Below, piece after piece: positions 29,241 through 39,201 of a stretch of 64,000 nt of DNA. The position numbers were made by a program, and so were the translations under genes. The stretch is from Corynebacterium pelargi (lineage in GTDB: Bacteria; Actinomycetota; Actinomycetes; Mycobacteriales; Mycobacteriaceae): the NCBI RefSeq assembly GCF_014635485.1, contig NZ_BMCX01000001.1, positions 124,001-188,000 on the forward strand, in the 5' to 3' direction. The notes beneath the pieces are model-generated. The model had not been told where the DNA came from, searched no databases, and saw nothing but the letters and a program-made list of their open reading frames with translations. The stretch's first letter is position 1, and each line of letters begins with the position of its first letter.

Positions 29241-30323
29241 ATGAACGCTATTCAACAACTTGCAGAACTTGGCACTTCTACCTGGTTAGACGATCTCTCA
29301 CGCGATCGCATTAACTCCGGCAACCTTCGCGAGCTCATCAGCACCAAGCACATCGCGGGCGTTACCACCAACCCCGCGATTTTCGCCGCAGCGATGTCCA
29401 AGGGCAACGCCTACGATGAGCAAATTGCCACCCTCAAGGCAGAGCAAGCAAGCGTGGATCAAGCCGTCTATGCCATGAGCATCGACGATGTGCGCGCAGC
29501 CTGCGATGTATTTGAAGGGGTCTTTGAGCAGACCCAAGGCAAAGACGGTCGAGTCAGCATCGAGGTTGATCCCCGCATCTCCGAGGATCGCGATGCCACC
29601 ATCGCGCAGGCACGCGAATTGTGGTCTCGCGTTGATCGCCCCAACGCCATGATCAAGATCCCCGCCACCGAAGATTCGCTGCCCGCAATCGTGGACGCAC
29701 TGGCAGAGGGCATCAGCGTGAATGTCACCCTGATCTTCTCTGTGGCGAGGTACCGCCAAGTCATCGCTGCCTATAAGGAAGGTATCCAGCGCGCAGCAGA
29801 CAAGGGCCTGGATGTGTCGAAGATTCACTCCGTTGCTTCCTTCTTTGTCTCTCGCCTCGATACCGAGGTGGACAACCGCCTTGAAGCCATCGGCAGCGAA
29901 GAAGCACTTGCGCTTCGCGGTAAAGCTGGCGTAGCCAATGCTCGTCGCGCCTACCAGGTATTCCAGGAAGCATTTGACCAGGCCGAGCTGCCAGAAGGTG
30001 CAAATGTTCAGCGCCCACTGTGGGCTTCAACTGGTGTGAAAAACCCTGATTACCCCGCCGATCTTTATGTCAGCGAGTTGGCCGGCCCGAACACCGTGAA
30101 CACGATGCCGGAGGGCACGATCGACGCTGCTATCGAGGCGGACAATATCCACGGCGATACGCTCAGCGGCACCGCGGAGGAAGCTGAGCAGGTCTTTTCC
30201 AAGCTGTCGGCTGTGGGCATCGACTTTGAAGACGTGTTCAATGTTCTTGAGCGTGAAGGCGTGCAGAAGTTTGTGGATGCCTGGAATGAGTTGCTCGAAT
30301 CGATGCAAGAAAATCTCAGCTAA
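29241..30323 (+). CDS. tal: Transaldolase
   Basis: 360 residues, class I transaldolase moving a dihydroxyacetone unit from sedoheptulose-7-phosphate to glyceraldehyde-3-phosphate. The Schiff-base lysine is Lys139 in MIKIPAT. The C-terminal segment ([17 protein letters not shown], about residues 255-271) identifies the longer bacterial TalB-like type 2 form. The ATG lies after TTTTTTCA with no good ribosome site. Second gene of the pentose-phosphate cluster. Confidence 0.97.
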   Translation: MNAIQQLAELGTSTWLDDLSRDRINSGNLRELISTKHIAGVTTNPAIFAAAMSKGNAYDEQIATLKAEQASVDQAVYAMSIDDVRAACDVFEGVFEQTQGKDGRVSIEVDPRISEDRDATIAQARELWSRVDRPNAMIKIPATEDSLPAIVDALAEGISVNVTLIFSVARYRQVIAAYKEGIQRAADKGLDVSKIHSVASFFVSRLDTEVDNRLEAIGSEEALALRGKAGVANARRAYQVFQEAFDQAELPEGANVQRPLWASTGVKNPDYPADLYVSELAGPNTVNTMPEGTIDAAIEADNIHGDTLSGTAEEAEQVFSKLSAVGIDFEDVFNVLEREGVQKFVDAWNELLESMQENLS

Positions 30324-30341
30324 GCTTTAGCAGCTTGAAAA

Positions 30342-30369
30342 AGGTGGCGGTCATGCTATCGCCACCTTC
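30342..30369 (+). terminator. Hairpin between tal and zwf
   Basis: 9-bp arms AAGGTGGCG (30342-30350) and CGCCACCTT (30361-30369). There is no T-run downstream, so this may stabilise or attenuate mRNA rather than terminate it. Confidence 0.45.
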
Positions 30370-30412
30370 CGCTGAGTTCGCAACCGTGCAAAAAGGAAGA
30401 AGTTAGCCCCTC

Positions 30413-31972
30413 GTGAGCAACACCTCGTTACCCGATCATTATGAAGCCGATGGCTGGGAAAACCCCTTGCGTAGTGCCTTGGATAAGCGTTTGCCCCGCA
30501 TTGCCGGACCTTCAGGCATGGTCATCTTCGGTGTCACCGGCGATTTAGCTAAAAAGAAGCTACTGCCAGCCATCTATGATCTTGCCAACCGTGGCCTGCT
30601 TCCCGCCGGGTTCTCCCTGGTTGGTTTTGGTCGACGTGATTGGAGCAAAGAGGACTTCGAAGAATATATTCGCAGCGCCGTTGAAGCTGGCGCTCGAACT
30701 GAGTTCAGGGAAAACGTGTGGCTCCGCCTTGCCGAGGGGATGCACTTTGTGCAGGGCAACTTCGACGATGATGAGGCTTTCGACCGCCTGGCAGACACGC
30801 TGCAGCGTATCGACGAATCCGGTGCCACCTCCGGCAACTGGGCTTTCTACCTCTCGGTTCCTCCTAACTTCTTCTCGGATGTATGCCACCAACTCCAACG
30901 CTCCGGTATGGCTGAAGCGAAGGGTAAGAGTTGGCGACGTGTGATCGTCGAAAAGCCCTTTGGCCACGATCAAGAAAGCGCCAGGGAGCTCAATGAGATC
31001 ATCAACTCGGTGTTCCCCGAGCGATCGGTATTCCGCATCGATCACTACCTGGGCAAAGAAACAGTGCAGAATATTTTGGCCTTGCGCTTTGCCAACCAAT
31101 TATTCGACCCACTGTGGAATTCCCACTACGTCGACCATGTGCAAATCACCATGGCCGAAGATATTGGTCTCGGAGGGCGCGCGGGATATTACGACGGCAT
31201 TGGTGCTGCCCGCGACGTGATCCAAAACCACCTGATTCAGCTTCTCGCGCTTGTTGCCATGGAAGAACCAGTGGACTTCACCCCCTCGCAACTCCAGTCG
31301 GAAAAGATCAAAGTACTCCGCGCCACCCGGCCAGTGGAGCCCTTCTCTAAGACCACCGCGCGTGGCCAATACGCCTCCGGTTGGCAAGGCTCCGAATTGG
31401 TCAAAGGTCTGCGCGAGGAAGAAGGCTTCGACCCCGAATCCAAGACCGAGACCTATGCAGCCTGCACCCTGGAGATCAACTCTCGTCGCTGGGCTGGTGT
31501 GCCATTTTATCTTCGAACCGGCAAACGCCTAGGCCGGAGGGTCACCGAGATTGCCTTGGTGTTTAAGGATGCACCACACCAACCCTTCGCCGCCGGCACC
31601 AGGGATACCCAAGGCCAAAACGTGGTGGTGATTCGCGTGCAGCCCGACGAAGGTATGTTGATGCGCTTTGGCTCCAAGGTTCCTGGATCTGCGATGGAAG
31701 TCCGTGACGTCAATATGGACTTCTCCTACTCCGAGGCCTTCACCGAGGAATCCCCAGAGGCCTATGAGCGTCTGATTCTCGATGCGCTCTTGGACGAGGC
31801 AAGCTTGTTCCCCACCAATGAGGAAGTGGAGCTCAGTTGGCAGATTCTCGATCCAATCCTGCGCTTCTGGGCCGATCACGGCGAGCCGGAGGATTATCCC
31901 GCCGGCACCTGGGGGCCGCATTCGGCCGACCGCATGCTCGAGCGTGTGGGACGTTCATGGCGCAGGCCCTAA
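30413..31972 (+). CDS. zwf: Glucose-6-phosphate dehydrogenase
   Basis: 519 residues, first oxidative step of the pentose-phosphate pathway, producing NADPH. N-terminal nucleotide-binding FGVTGDLAKKKL (residues about 41-52) and the substrate-binding RIDHYLGKETVQN (residues about 208-220) with its catalytic His-Lys pair are intact. GTG start at 30413 with AAGGAAGAAG about 12 nt upstream. In corynebacteria it needs OpcA, encoded next, for full activity. Confidence 0.98.
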   Translation: MSNTSLPDHYEADGWENPLRSALDKRLPRIAGPSGMVIFGVTGDLAKKKLLPAIYDLANRGLLPAGFSLVGFGRRDWSKEDFEEYIRSAVEAGARTEFRENVWLRLAEGMHFVQGNFDDDEAFDRLADTLQRIDESGATSGNWAFYLSVPPNFFSDVCHQLQRSGMAEAKGKSWRRVIVEKPFGHDQESARELNEIINSVFPERSVFRIDHYLGKETVQNILALRFANQLFDPLWNSHYVDHVQITMAEDIGLGGRAGYYDGIGAARDVIQNHLIQLLALVAMEEPVDFTPSQLQSEKIKVLRATRPVEPFSKTTARGQYASGWQGSELVKGLREEEGFDPESKTETYAACTLEINSRRWAGVPFYLRTGKRLGRRVTEIALVFKDAPHQPFAAGTRDTQGQNVVVIRVQPDEGMLMRFGSKVPGSAMEVRDVNMDFSYSEAFTEESPEAYERLILDALLDEASLFPTNEEVELSWQILDPILRFWADHGEPEDYPAGTWGPHSADRMLERVGRSWRRP

Positions 31973-32042
31973 GCGCTCTGTGCTACCCCAGCATCCAACC
32001 AAGCCCGCTAACGTAGCCCTCACAATGGATTAAAGGCGCACC

Positions 32043-33011
32043 ATGATCTTTGAATTGCCCAATACCGATACCCGCGAAATTTCCAAAACGCTTGTTCGTG
32101 CACGGGAAACCGGTGGTCAAGTCACCACCAGCCGCGTGCTGACCTTGATCATTGTGGCGAAAGAACGCGATGACATTGAGGCCATCACCAAAGCCACCAC
32201 CGAGGCCTCCCGTGAGCACCCGTCCAGGGTGATCCTCCTGGTCACTGGTGATGAAGATGCAGCCTCCTCCCTTGACGCATCGGTGAGCATTGGTGGCGAC
32301 GCCGGCGCATCAGAACTGGTGATTATGAAACTAGCCGGTGAGGTATCCAAGCACTTAGTGCATGTGGTCACTCCCCTGCTGTTGCCTGATACCCCCATCG
32401 TCGCGTGGTGGCCTTCTTCTGCTCCCGTGGACCCGGCCGAGGATCCCATTGGCAAGATCGCGCAACGTCGCATCACCGATACCTATAACGATCCGCCCGC
32501 AGATGCGCTGTATAACCGCCGGAATAACTACACCTCGGGCGATTCTGACCTTTGCTGGGCAAGGCTGACTCCTTGGCGTGGCGTTGTTGCGTCCTCGCTG
32601 GATGTATTGCCGCATGAAGATGTCCATGACGTGCGCGTTTATGGTGCCGCTGAAAACCCGAGCGTGGAGTTGGCCGCGGGTTGGTTAGCGAATCGCCTAG
32701 GGGTAGCAGTAACCCGCTATACCTGCGATATGGACGATGCCATTGATGAATTCGGCCAGGCCGCCGTGCCAGTAAAGCGCCTGGAACTCGACCGCGCTTC
32801 GGGCACCGTTGTGCTGGAAATGCAAGAAGATCAGGCCACCTTGGCCTTGAGCATTCCGGGTCGCGATACCGCGCTGGTGGCCATCAACCGCCGCTCGGAA
32901 TCTGATTGTCTGGCCGAGGAACTGCGACACTTGGATCCGGATATCGCCTATGCCAACACCCTAAAAAGCCTCAACCGTATCGAATTCGCCGCCGATAAGC
33001 CCAGCGCTTAG
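32043..33011 (+). CDS. opcA: OpcA, glucose-6-phosphate dehydrogenase assembly protein
   Basis: 322 residues, homologous throughout to corynebacterial OpcA, which binds Zwf and keeps it active. Recognisable by the MIFELPNTDT start, the acidic central region and the WWPSSAPVDPAEDPIG segment (residues about 119-134). ATG at 32043, 70 nt after zwf. No enzymatic motif. Confidence 0.96.
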   Translation: MIFELPNTDTREISKTLVRARETGGQVTTSRVLTLIIVAKERDDIEAITKATTEASREHPSRVILLVTGDEDAASSLDASVSIGGDAGASELVIMKLAGEVSKHLVHVVTPLLLPDTPIVAWWPSSAPVDPAEDPIGKIAQRRITDTYNDPPADALYNRRNNYTSGDSDLCWARLTPWRGVVASSLDVLPHEDVHDVRVYGAAENPSVELAAGWLANRLGVAVTRYTCDMDDAIDEFGQAAVPVKRLELDRASGTVVLEMQEDQATLALSIPGRDTALVAINRRSESDCLAEELRHLDPDIAYANTLKSLNRIEFAADKPSA

Positions 33012-33036
33012 GCCATATTGCACTTAAGGATGATGC

Positions 33037-33750
33037 ATGACTGCGCTTGAAGTCCAAGAACTGCCCGATCTCGCTGCCGTTATTTCCTCCGCCGCCGATG
33101 GCGTGATTGAAGTACTCGATCGTGCCCGTCGTGGCGAAGGCCTCTACGACGACGGTATGGCACGGATCGTGCTCACCGGTGGTGGCGCGGGCATCGGCAC
33201 CCTTGAAGAGCTCCAGCGCCGCGGCACCGACCGCAGTGGCGCGCACTTCTTCTTTGGTGACGAGCGCAATGTTGCCCCCGATCATCCCGACTCCAATGAG
33301 GGGCAGGCTCGCCGCGCTCTGTTCGACGCAGCCAATGTGCCAGAAGCAAATATTCATGGCTATGGGCTTGGTTCGGTAGATATGGCCACCGCCGCACAGG
33401 ACTACGAGGAGGTCTTGGCGCAGTTTGCACCCCAAGGCTTTGATCTTCACCTGCTGGGTATGGGCGGTGAAGGCCACATCAATTCTCTTTTCCCCCATAG
33501 CTATGCCACCAAGGAGCAGGAACGTTTGGTGGTCGCTGTTGAAGATTCACCCAAGCCGCCTGCGCAGCGCGTTACCTTGACCCTGCCGGCGGTAGCCACA
33601 GCCGATCATGTCTGGCTTCTAGTCGCCGGTGAGGAAAAGGCTGAGGCCGTGGCCCAGTTGCGAGCAGGTGCTCCCGCGGAGGAACTTCCCGCTGCCGGAG
33701 CGCGTGGACGCAAGTCCACAGTGCTGAAGGTGGCTGCTAACGCTTTATAG
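33037..33750 (+). CDS. pgl: 6-phosphogluconolactonase
   Basis: 237 residues of the NagB/6PGL fold. Hydrolyses the Zwf product. Signature parts: LTGGGAGIGTLEEL (residues about 46-59), the FGDERNV segment (about 72-78) and the LGMGGEGHINSLFP phosphate-binding loop (about 145-158). ATG at 33037 with AAGGATG about 6 nt upstream, 25 nt after opcA. Last gene of the cluster, closed by a strong terminator. Confidence 0.96.
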   Translation: MTALEVQELPDLAAVISSAADGVIEVLDRARRGEGLYDDGMARIVLTGGGAGIGTLEELQRRGTDRSGAHFFFGDERNVAPDHPDSNEGQARRALFDAANVPEANIHGYGLGSVDMATAAQDYEEVLAQFAPQGFDLHLLGMGGEGHINSLFPHSYATKEQERLVVAVEDSPKPPAQRVTLTLPAVATADHVWLLVAGEEKAEAVAQLRAGAPAEELPAAGARGRKSTVLKVAANAL

Positions 33751-33767
33751 GCTTGAGCAAGCAAAAA

Positions 33768-33803
33768 CAGCATCCCTACTGCGAAAGTGCAGTAGGGATG
33801 CTG
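33768..33803. terminator. Bidirectional terminator between pgl and secG
   Basis: 15-bp perfect stem, arms 33768-33782 and 33789-33803, with a 6-nt GAAAGT loop. Placed exactly between convergent genes with an A-run before it and a T-run (GCTTTTT) after. Confidence 0.93.
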
Positions 33804-33831
33804 AATGCTTTTTAGGGTCTAGTGCTGCCCG

Positions 33832-34065
33832 TTATGCGTATGCCTGAATCAGGTTCAGTGCGACGATGCAAGCAATCCAGATCAAGCCAGTAAAGATGGT
33901 GACTCGGTCCAGGTTCTTTTCCACCACGGTAGAACCGGAGAGATTGGACTGCACGCCGCCGCCAAAGAGGCTGGACAAGCCGCCGCCCTTGCCACGGTGG
34001 AGCAGCACAAACAGCGTCATGATCACGCTGGCGATCACCAGAACGATCTGAAGAGCTAAAGCCAT
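33832..34065 (-). CDS. secG: SecG translocase subunit
   Basis: 77 residues with two membrane helices (residues about 1-21 and 55-74) separated by the conserved Gly-rich loop HRGKGGGLSSLFGGG, which marks SecG. It assists SecYE in protein export. The ATG at 34065 has AAGGAT about 7 nt upstream. It usually sits beside ppc in corynebacteria; here it follows tpiA directly with only a hairpin between and no ppc. Confidence 0.95.
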   Translation of the reverse strand: MALALQIVLVIASVIMTLFVLLHRGKGGGLSSLFGGGVQSNLSGSTVVEKNLDRVTIFTGLIWIACIVALNLIQAYA

Positions 34066-34127
34066 AGGTGGATCCTTGCCATGTTGTAGATAGCTAAATG
34101 GGCACAGTCGGGTGCCATACCGTGCAC

Positions 34128-34133
34128 ACTATA
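34128..34133 (-). promoter_or_regulatory. -10 candidate (TATAGT) of secG
   Basis: TATAGT on the minus strand, 62 nt before the secG start, downstream of the tpiA hairpin. Confidence 0.45.
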
Positions 34134-34150
34134 CACCCATTAGAACCAAG

Positions 34151-34177
34151 CGTGCTCCAGCGACTCGCTGGAGCACG
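34151..34177 (-). terminator. Hairpin after tpiA
   Basis: 12-bp perfect stem, arms CGTGCTCCAGCG (34151-34162) and CGCTGGAGCACG (34166-34177), 3-nt loop, 19 nt past tpiA. There is no strong T-run. Confidence 0.6.
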
Positions 34178-34196
34178 GATGAGAAAGCGCCGAATG

Positions 34197-34976
34197 TTAA
34201 ACGGCAGAAGCTGCGTTGGCAGCAAGCTTGGCAAAGGCCTCGCCATCGAGGGAGGCGCCACCTACGAGGCCACCATCGACGTCGGCCTGGCCAACGATCT
34301 CGGCCACAGTTTCAGCCTTGACAGAGCCACCGTAGAGGATACGGATGCCTTCGGCCACGGAGGCGTCGGCAAGCTCAGCGATGAGCTTACGAATAGCTGC
34401 GCAAACTTCCTGAGCATCTTCAGCCGATGCGACCTTGCCGGTGCCGATGGCCCACACTGGCTCATACGCAATCACGGTGTTGGCCAGATCCTCGGTGGAA
34501 AGACCAGCCAGGGATTCGCGGGTCTGCTCCACGACGTAATCAACGTGGGTGCCTTGCTCGCGGATCTCGAGTGGCTCACCGACGCAGACGATCGGGTGCA
34601 TGCCCTGACCCAGGGCTGCCTTTGCCTTTGCGGCAACAAGTTCAGAGGTTTCCTGGTGGTACTCGCGACGCTCGGAGTGACCAACAACGACCCAGGTGCA
34701 ACCTAGCTTTGCCAGCATCTGGGCAGACACCTCACCGGTGTAGGCACCGGATTCGTGCTGCGATACGTCCTGGGCACCATAGGTGATTTGGAGCTTGTCG
34801 CCTTCAACCAAGGTCTGCACGGAGCGCAGATCAGTAAATGGAACGGTAACGGCTACGTCGACTTTGTCGTAGTAGTCCTTGGGCAGTGCAAAAGCGAGCT
34901 TCTGCACGGTGGCTACGGCCTGGAGGTGATCGAGGTTCATCTTCCAGTTACCGGCAATCAAGGGAGTGCGTGCCAT
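34197..34976 (-). CDS. tpiA: Triosephosphate isomerase
   Basis: 259 residues, TIM barrel converting dihydroxyacetone phosphate to glyceraldehyde-3-phosphate. Catalytic Lys in GNWKMN (residue 12), His in VVGHSERR (residues about 97-104), and Glu in [12 protein letters not shown] (residues about 170-181). The gene follows pgk by 67 nt on the same strand. Confidence 0.98.
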   Translation of the reverse strand: MARTPLIAGNWKMNLDHLQAVATVQKLAFALPKDYYDKVDVAVTVPFTDLRSVQTLVEGDKLQITYGAQDVSQHESGAYTGEVSAQMLAKLGCTWVVVGHSERREYHQETSELVAAKAKAALGQGMHPIVCVGEPLEIREQGTHVDYVVEQTRESLAGLSTEDLANTVIAYEPVWAIGTGKVASAEDAQEVCAAIRKLIAELADASVAEGIRILYGGSVKAETVAEIVGQADVDGGLVGGASLDGEAFAKLAANAASAV

Positions 34977-35043
34977 AAGTGTGTTGAATTCCTTTCAATG
35001 CGATAGCGCCAAAGGCGCCATCTTGACTTGGGAAAAAGCGGTG

Positions 35044-36258
35044 TTAGCTTTCCAGGACCTGTACGCCCGGCAGTTCCTTACCTTCGAGGAACTCCAAGGA
35101 GGCACCGCCACCGGTGGAGATGTGGCTGAAGCCGTCCTCGGCAAGGCCGAGGGAACGAACGGCTGCGGCCGAGTCGCCGCCACCAACGACGGAGAAGGCA
35201 CCCTGCTCGGTGGCCTCAATGATGGCCTCTGCCAGGCCCTTGGTGCCCTTGGAGAAGGCTTCGAACTCGAATACGCCCATCGGGCCATTCCAGAAGATGG
35301 TCTTGGACTCAACCAGCACCTTCTTAAAGCGCTCCACGGTCTCAGGTCCAACATCGAGGGACATCCAGCCCTCGGGGATGGCGTCGAGCGCTACAACCTT
35401 GTTCTCGGCGTTGGCGTCGAATTTCTCTGCTGCTACCAGGTCGGTGGGCAGCACGATCTTCTCGCCGTAGGTTTCGAGGAGCTGCTTGCAGTTATCAATC
35501 TGCTCTTCCTGGAGCAGGGACTCCTGAACGTTGATGCCCTTGGCAGCCAGGAAGGTGTAGCACATGCCGCCACCGATAATGATGTGGTCAGCCTTGGAGG
35601 CGAGTGCCTCGATCACGCCGAGCTTGTCGGAAACCTTGGCTCCACCAAGCACCACGGTATAAGGACGCTTCGGGTCTTCAACCACGGCCTTGAGCACGTC
35701 GATTTCCTTCTCAACGAGCTTGCCGGCGTAGTGAGGCAGGCGCTTGGCTACGTCATAGACGGATGCCTGAGCGCGGTGAACCACACCGAAACCATCAGAG
35801 ACAAAGGCACCGTTTTCGGCGGTCAAAGCAACGAGCTGATCTGCAAATTCGCCGCGCTCTGCTTCGTCCTTGGAGGTTTCGCGGGGATCAAAGCGCACGT
35901 TCTCCAGCAACAGTACGTCGCCGTCGTTGAGGCCATTAGCGCGCTCGTGGGCATCTTCGCCCACCACATCTGCTGCCAACGCAACGTACTGATCGAGCGC
36001 CTCGGACAGTGCCTCTGCTACCGGAGCCAGGGAGTACTTATCGTTGAATTCACCCTTGGGGCGGCCAAGGTGAGCCATGAGGATAACGCGAGCGCCGCCC
36101 TCGACCAGTGCCTTGATGGTGGGGAGTGAAGCGTTAATACGACCGGCGTCGGTGATCTCTTGGTTGTCGTTGAGCGGTACGTTGAAGTCGGAGCGCACCA
36201 GCACGTGGCGGCCTTCTACGCCCTCGTTGAGCAGATCCTGCAGATTCTTTGCGGTCAT
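35044..36258 (-). CDS. pgk: Phosphoglycerate kinase
   Basis: 404 residues from the ATG at 36258, which yields the usual [10 protein letters not shown] start; the open frame continues to 36345 without homology. N-domain VRSDFNVPL (residues about 21-29) and [15 protein letters not shown]-domain [11 protein letters not shown] and the nucleotide-binding GGGDSAAAV (residues about 365-373) are intact. Produces ATP from 1,3-bisphosphoglycerate. Confidence 0.98.
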   Translation of the reverse strand: MTAKNLQDLLNEGVEGRHVLVRSDFNVPLNDNQEITDAGRINASLPTIKALVEGGARVILMAHLGRPKGEFNDKYSLAPVAEALSEALDQYVALAADVVGEDAHERANGLNDGDVLLLENVRFDPRETSKDEAERGEFADQLVALTAENGAFVSDGFGVVHRAQASVYDVAKRLPHYAGKLVEKEIDVLKAVVEDPKRPYTVVLGGAKVSDKLGVIEALASKADHIIIGGGMCYTFLAAKGINVQESLLQEEQIDNCKQLLETYGEKIVLPTDLVAAEKFDANAENKVVALDAIPEGWMSLDVGPETVERFKKVLVESKTIFWNGPMGVFEFEAFSKGTKGLAEAIIEATEQGAFSVVGGGDSAAAVRSLGLAEDGFSHISTGGGASLEFLEGKELPGVQVLES

Positions 36259-36443
36259 TGAAACCAGACTTTCTGTATATCGTGTTCGTCTTGTTGTGCA
36301 AGCATGCTGCTCTCGCTTCGTGGGGCAAGAGTGCGATGCGGGCACACACCTTTGAGCCTAGTCATCTCCAGCACACTGTGTTGGAGCTGTGGGCTGCACC
36401 TCAAAGGCTGAAAGAACAATCTTGTTGCTCTTTATACACAAAA

Positions 36444-36474
36444 CCCGGGGTGTACCACGGAGGTACACCCCGGG
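36444..36474 (-). terminator. Terminator or attenuator between gap and pgk
   Basis: 13-bp perfect stem, arms CCCGGGGTGTACC (36444-36456) and GGTACACCCCGGG (36462-36474), loop ACGGA, followed on the minus strand by TTTTGTGTAT. It lies 45 nt past the gap stop. Confidence 0.8.
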
Positions 36475-36518
36475 CTTCGAGGTGAGTACTGCAACCTAAT
36501 GCAGCGCTCTGAGTCAGA

Positions 36519-37550
<1,032 letters not shown>

Positions 37551-37873
37551 TTATTGGAGGCCAGGTTGAAGATTCCGTGTTGCCAACTTTGTTGGTTTAT
37601 ATCCGGATTGCTTCCGTTTTTTCCTGGCGCAACCTCAAGTCCGAAGTGTACCGAGCAAAACGGAAGTGTGCAGAAGTTTGTTTTCTGTGGGTTCTCAATC
37701 GGGCGCCACGCCCTCATGCATTCGGGGGTGCGTTCGGCGGTGTGGTTGCTAAAAAGTTCAACTTAGTACCGCTGGCTAGGCAGAGTTTGGGGGTTTCGCC
37801 CCTCAAATGGAGGTGCTTATCCCACACCACGTTCCACAGAATCGTATGATCTGATCTTCACGCCCAAGCACAT

Positions 37874-37889
37874 TGTGAATCTAGACACA
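37874..37889. promoter_or_regulatory. GlxR-like site upstream of gap
   Basis: TGTGAATCTAGACACA differs from TGTGA-N6-TCACA at one position, with a symmetric TCTAGA core. It is centred about 47 nt upstream of the start predicted from the TACGAT hexamer, an activating position for CRP-like proteins. GlxR is known to bind near gapA in C. glutamicum. Confidence 0.4.
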
Positions 37890-37940
37890 TTCCGATCGGG
37901 CAAAGCAGACACCAAGCAAAACCCAAGCAAACAAAAACAA

Positions 37941-37973
37941 AAGGCGCGAGAGTCATTGACTCTTCGGCGCCTT
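37941..37973 (-). terminator. Terminator after whiA
   Basis: AAGGCGC with GAGTC (37941-37954) pairs with GACTC and GCGCCTT (37958-37973) around a short loop. On the minus strand the stem leads into CCTTTTGTTTTTGTTT. Confidence 0.8.
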
Positions 37974-38009
37974 CCGTGAAGCAACTCGTGGTTGCTAGGA
38001 GCCTATGGG

Positions 38010-38996
38010 TTAGGAGGACTCGTCCTGCTTTTCCATACCTTTGACCCTTGCGGAGGTATCCGGGATGCCCAATTCTTCCGCGCGCTTATCCGCCATATGC
38101 AAAAGACGACGGATCCGCCCCGCGATTGCGTCCTTGGTCATTTGCGGATCAGACAGCCTTCCTAGCTCTTCAAGGGAGGCATGACGGTGTTCGAGGCGAA
38201 GTTGGCCTGCTTGAGCGAGATGATCTGGGATGTCGTCACCCAAAATCGCCATCGCCTCTTCTACCCTTGCGGCTGCATGCATGGCGGCGCGAGCGGATCG
38301 GCGCAGATTCGCGTCATCAAAATTGGCCAGACGATTCGCACTCGGCTTGGCCTCGCGCTGCACGCGCTTTTGATCCCACAAAAGCCGTGCCGTGTGCGCC
38401 CCCATGCGCGAGAGCATCGCACCTACGGCTTCGCCGTCTCGCACGCTTACCTTTTCAACACCGCGAGATTCACGCGTTTTCGCTGCCACTCCCATCCTGC
38501 GGGCGCACCCCACCAATGCCAATGCTGCCTCTTGGCCGGGGGCTGCCACATCGAGGGAGGAGGAACGATTGGGATCCGAAAGGCTGCCGGCGGCAAGGAA
38601 TGCACCACGCCATGCAGCTTCTGCCACTTCCACTGTTCCGGACACCACTTGCAACGGCAGCCCGATGATCTGGTGGCCTCCGGGGCTTACCATGCCTGTT
38701 CTGCGGATCAATTCTTTTGCGCCGCGTTCCACGCGCACCTCGTAGAGGTAACCGCGTTTGGGTGCTGGTGTCTCGGCAATATGCGGCAGCGATCCGACAA
38801 TATGCTGCACCTCAAGCGCGAAACGCTGCGCTACCACCTGAAGTTCGCTGCGGAAAATCACCACCAGCCGGTGTTGTTCCACACTTAACTCGCCGCCGAA
38901 GCGGATCATGCCTGCAAGCTCGGCCAGGCGCTCTGCACCGTGTTGGGCCTGAACGCGAACGAGCTCAGCTTTTGCCTGATCCGATAACGCCGACAT
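38010..38996 (-). CDS. whiA: WhiA, DNA-binding cell-division regulator
   Basis: 328 residues. N-terminal homing-endonuclease-like domain without the catalytic acidic residues, and C-terminal helix-turn-helix (residues about 280-320, including LSDPQMTKDAIAGRIRRL). Conserved in Gram-positives, where it acts in division and, in Streptomyces, sporulation. ATG 38996 is chosen; GTG 39005 would add three residues. A 205-nt leader with several stem-loops separates it from yvcK. Downstream of rapZ and yvcK on the same strand. Confidence 0.93.
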   Translation of the reverse strand: MSALSDQAKAELVRVQAQHGAERLAELAGMIRFGGELSVEQHRLVVIFRSELQVVAQRFALEVQHIVGSLPHIAETPAPKRGYLYEVRVERGAKELIRRTGMVSPGGHQIIGLPLQVVSGTVEVAEAAWRGAFLAAGSLSDPNRSSSLDVAAPGQEAALALVGCARRMGVAAKTRESRGVEKVSVRDGEAVGAMLSRMGAHTARLLWDQKRVQREAKPSANRLANFDDANLRRSARAAMHAAARVEEAMAILGDDIPDHLAQAGQLRLEHRHASLEELGRLSDPQMTKDAIAGRIRRLLHMADKRAEELGIPDTSARVKGMEKQDESS

Positions 38997-39060
38997 GAGT
39001 CTCACTTTCTTCCAGTACTGAAATGTTCAAGCCACCCGCTTGAGCCTTTTTGGGCTTCGG

Positions 39061-39117
39061 GCAGCCGCCCTGGCTGCCGTTGTGGCTGCCGTCGTGGGTA
39101 GCCACCCTGGCTGCCGC
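39061..39117. repeat. Degenerate GGCTGCCG repeat in the whiA leader
   Basis: GGCTGCC occurs three times (39072-39078, 39084-39090, 39109-39115), two of them inside the 11-mer CCCTGGCTGCC, with variant GCAGCC and GTAGCC copies in the opposite sense, allowing several alternative stems such as GCAGCC/GGCTGC. It has no coding function that I can support. Confidence 0.6.
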
Positions 39118-39201
39118 CATTGCACCCACCTTCACCGCGGCGGGTGGGCGCAAGTGATAGTGCTGCCTTAGGCTACCTCAACTCCAAAGCACCGCGATGC
39201 T

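Noticed and set aside
34966..36129. 387-codon open frame antisense to pgk
   Set aside because: Mirror of pgk; residues do not resemble a known family.
39061..39117. CRISPR-like repeat
   Set aside because: Units are short, degenerate and without regular spacers. No cas gene is present.
38965..39153. 62-codon minus-strand frame before whiA
   Set aside because: It runs through the repeat and stem-loop region and overlaps the whiA start out of frame.
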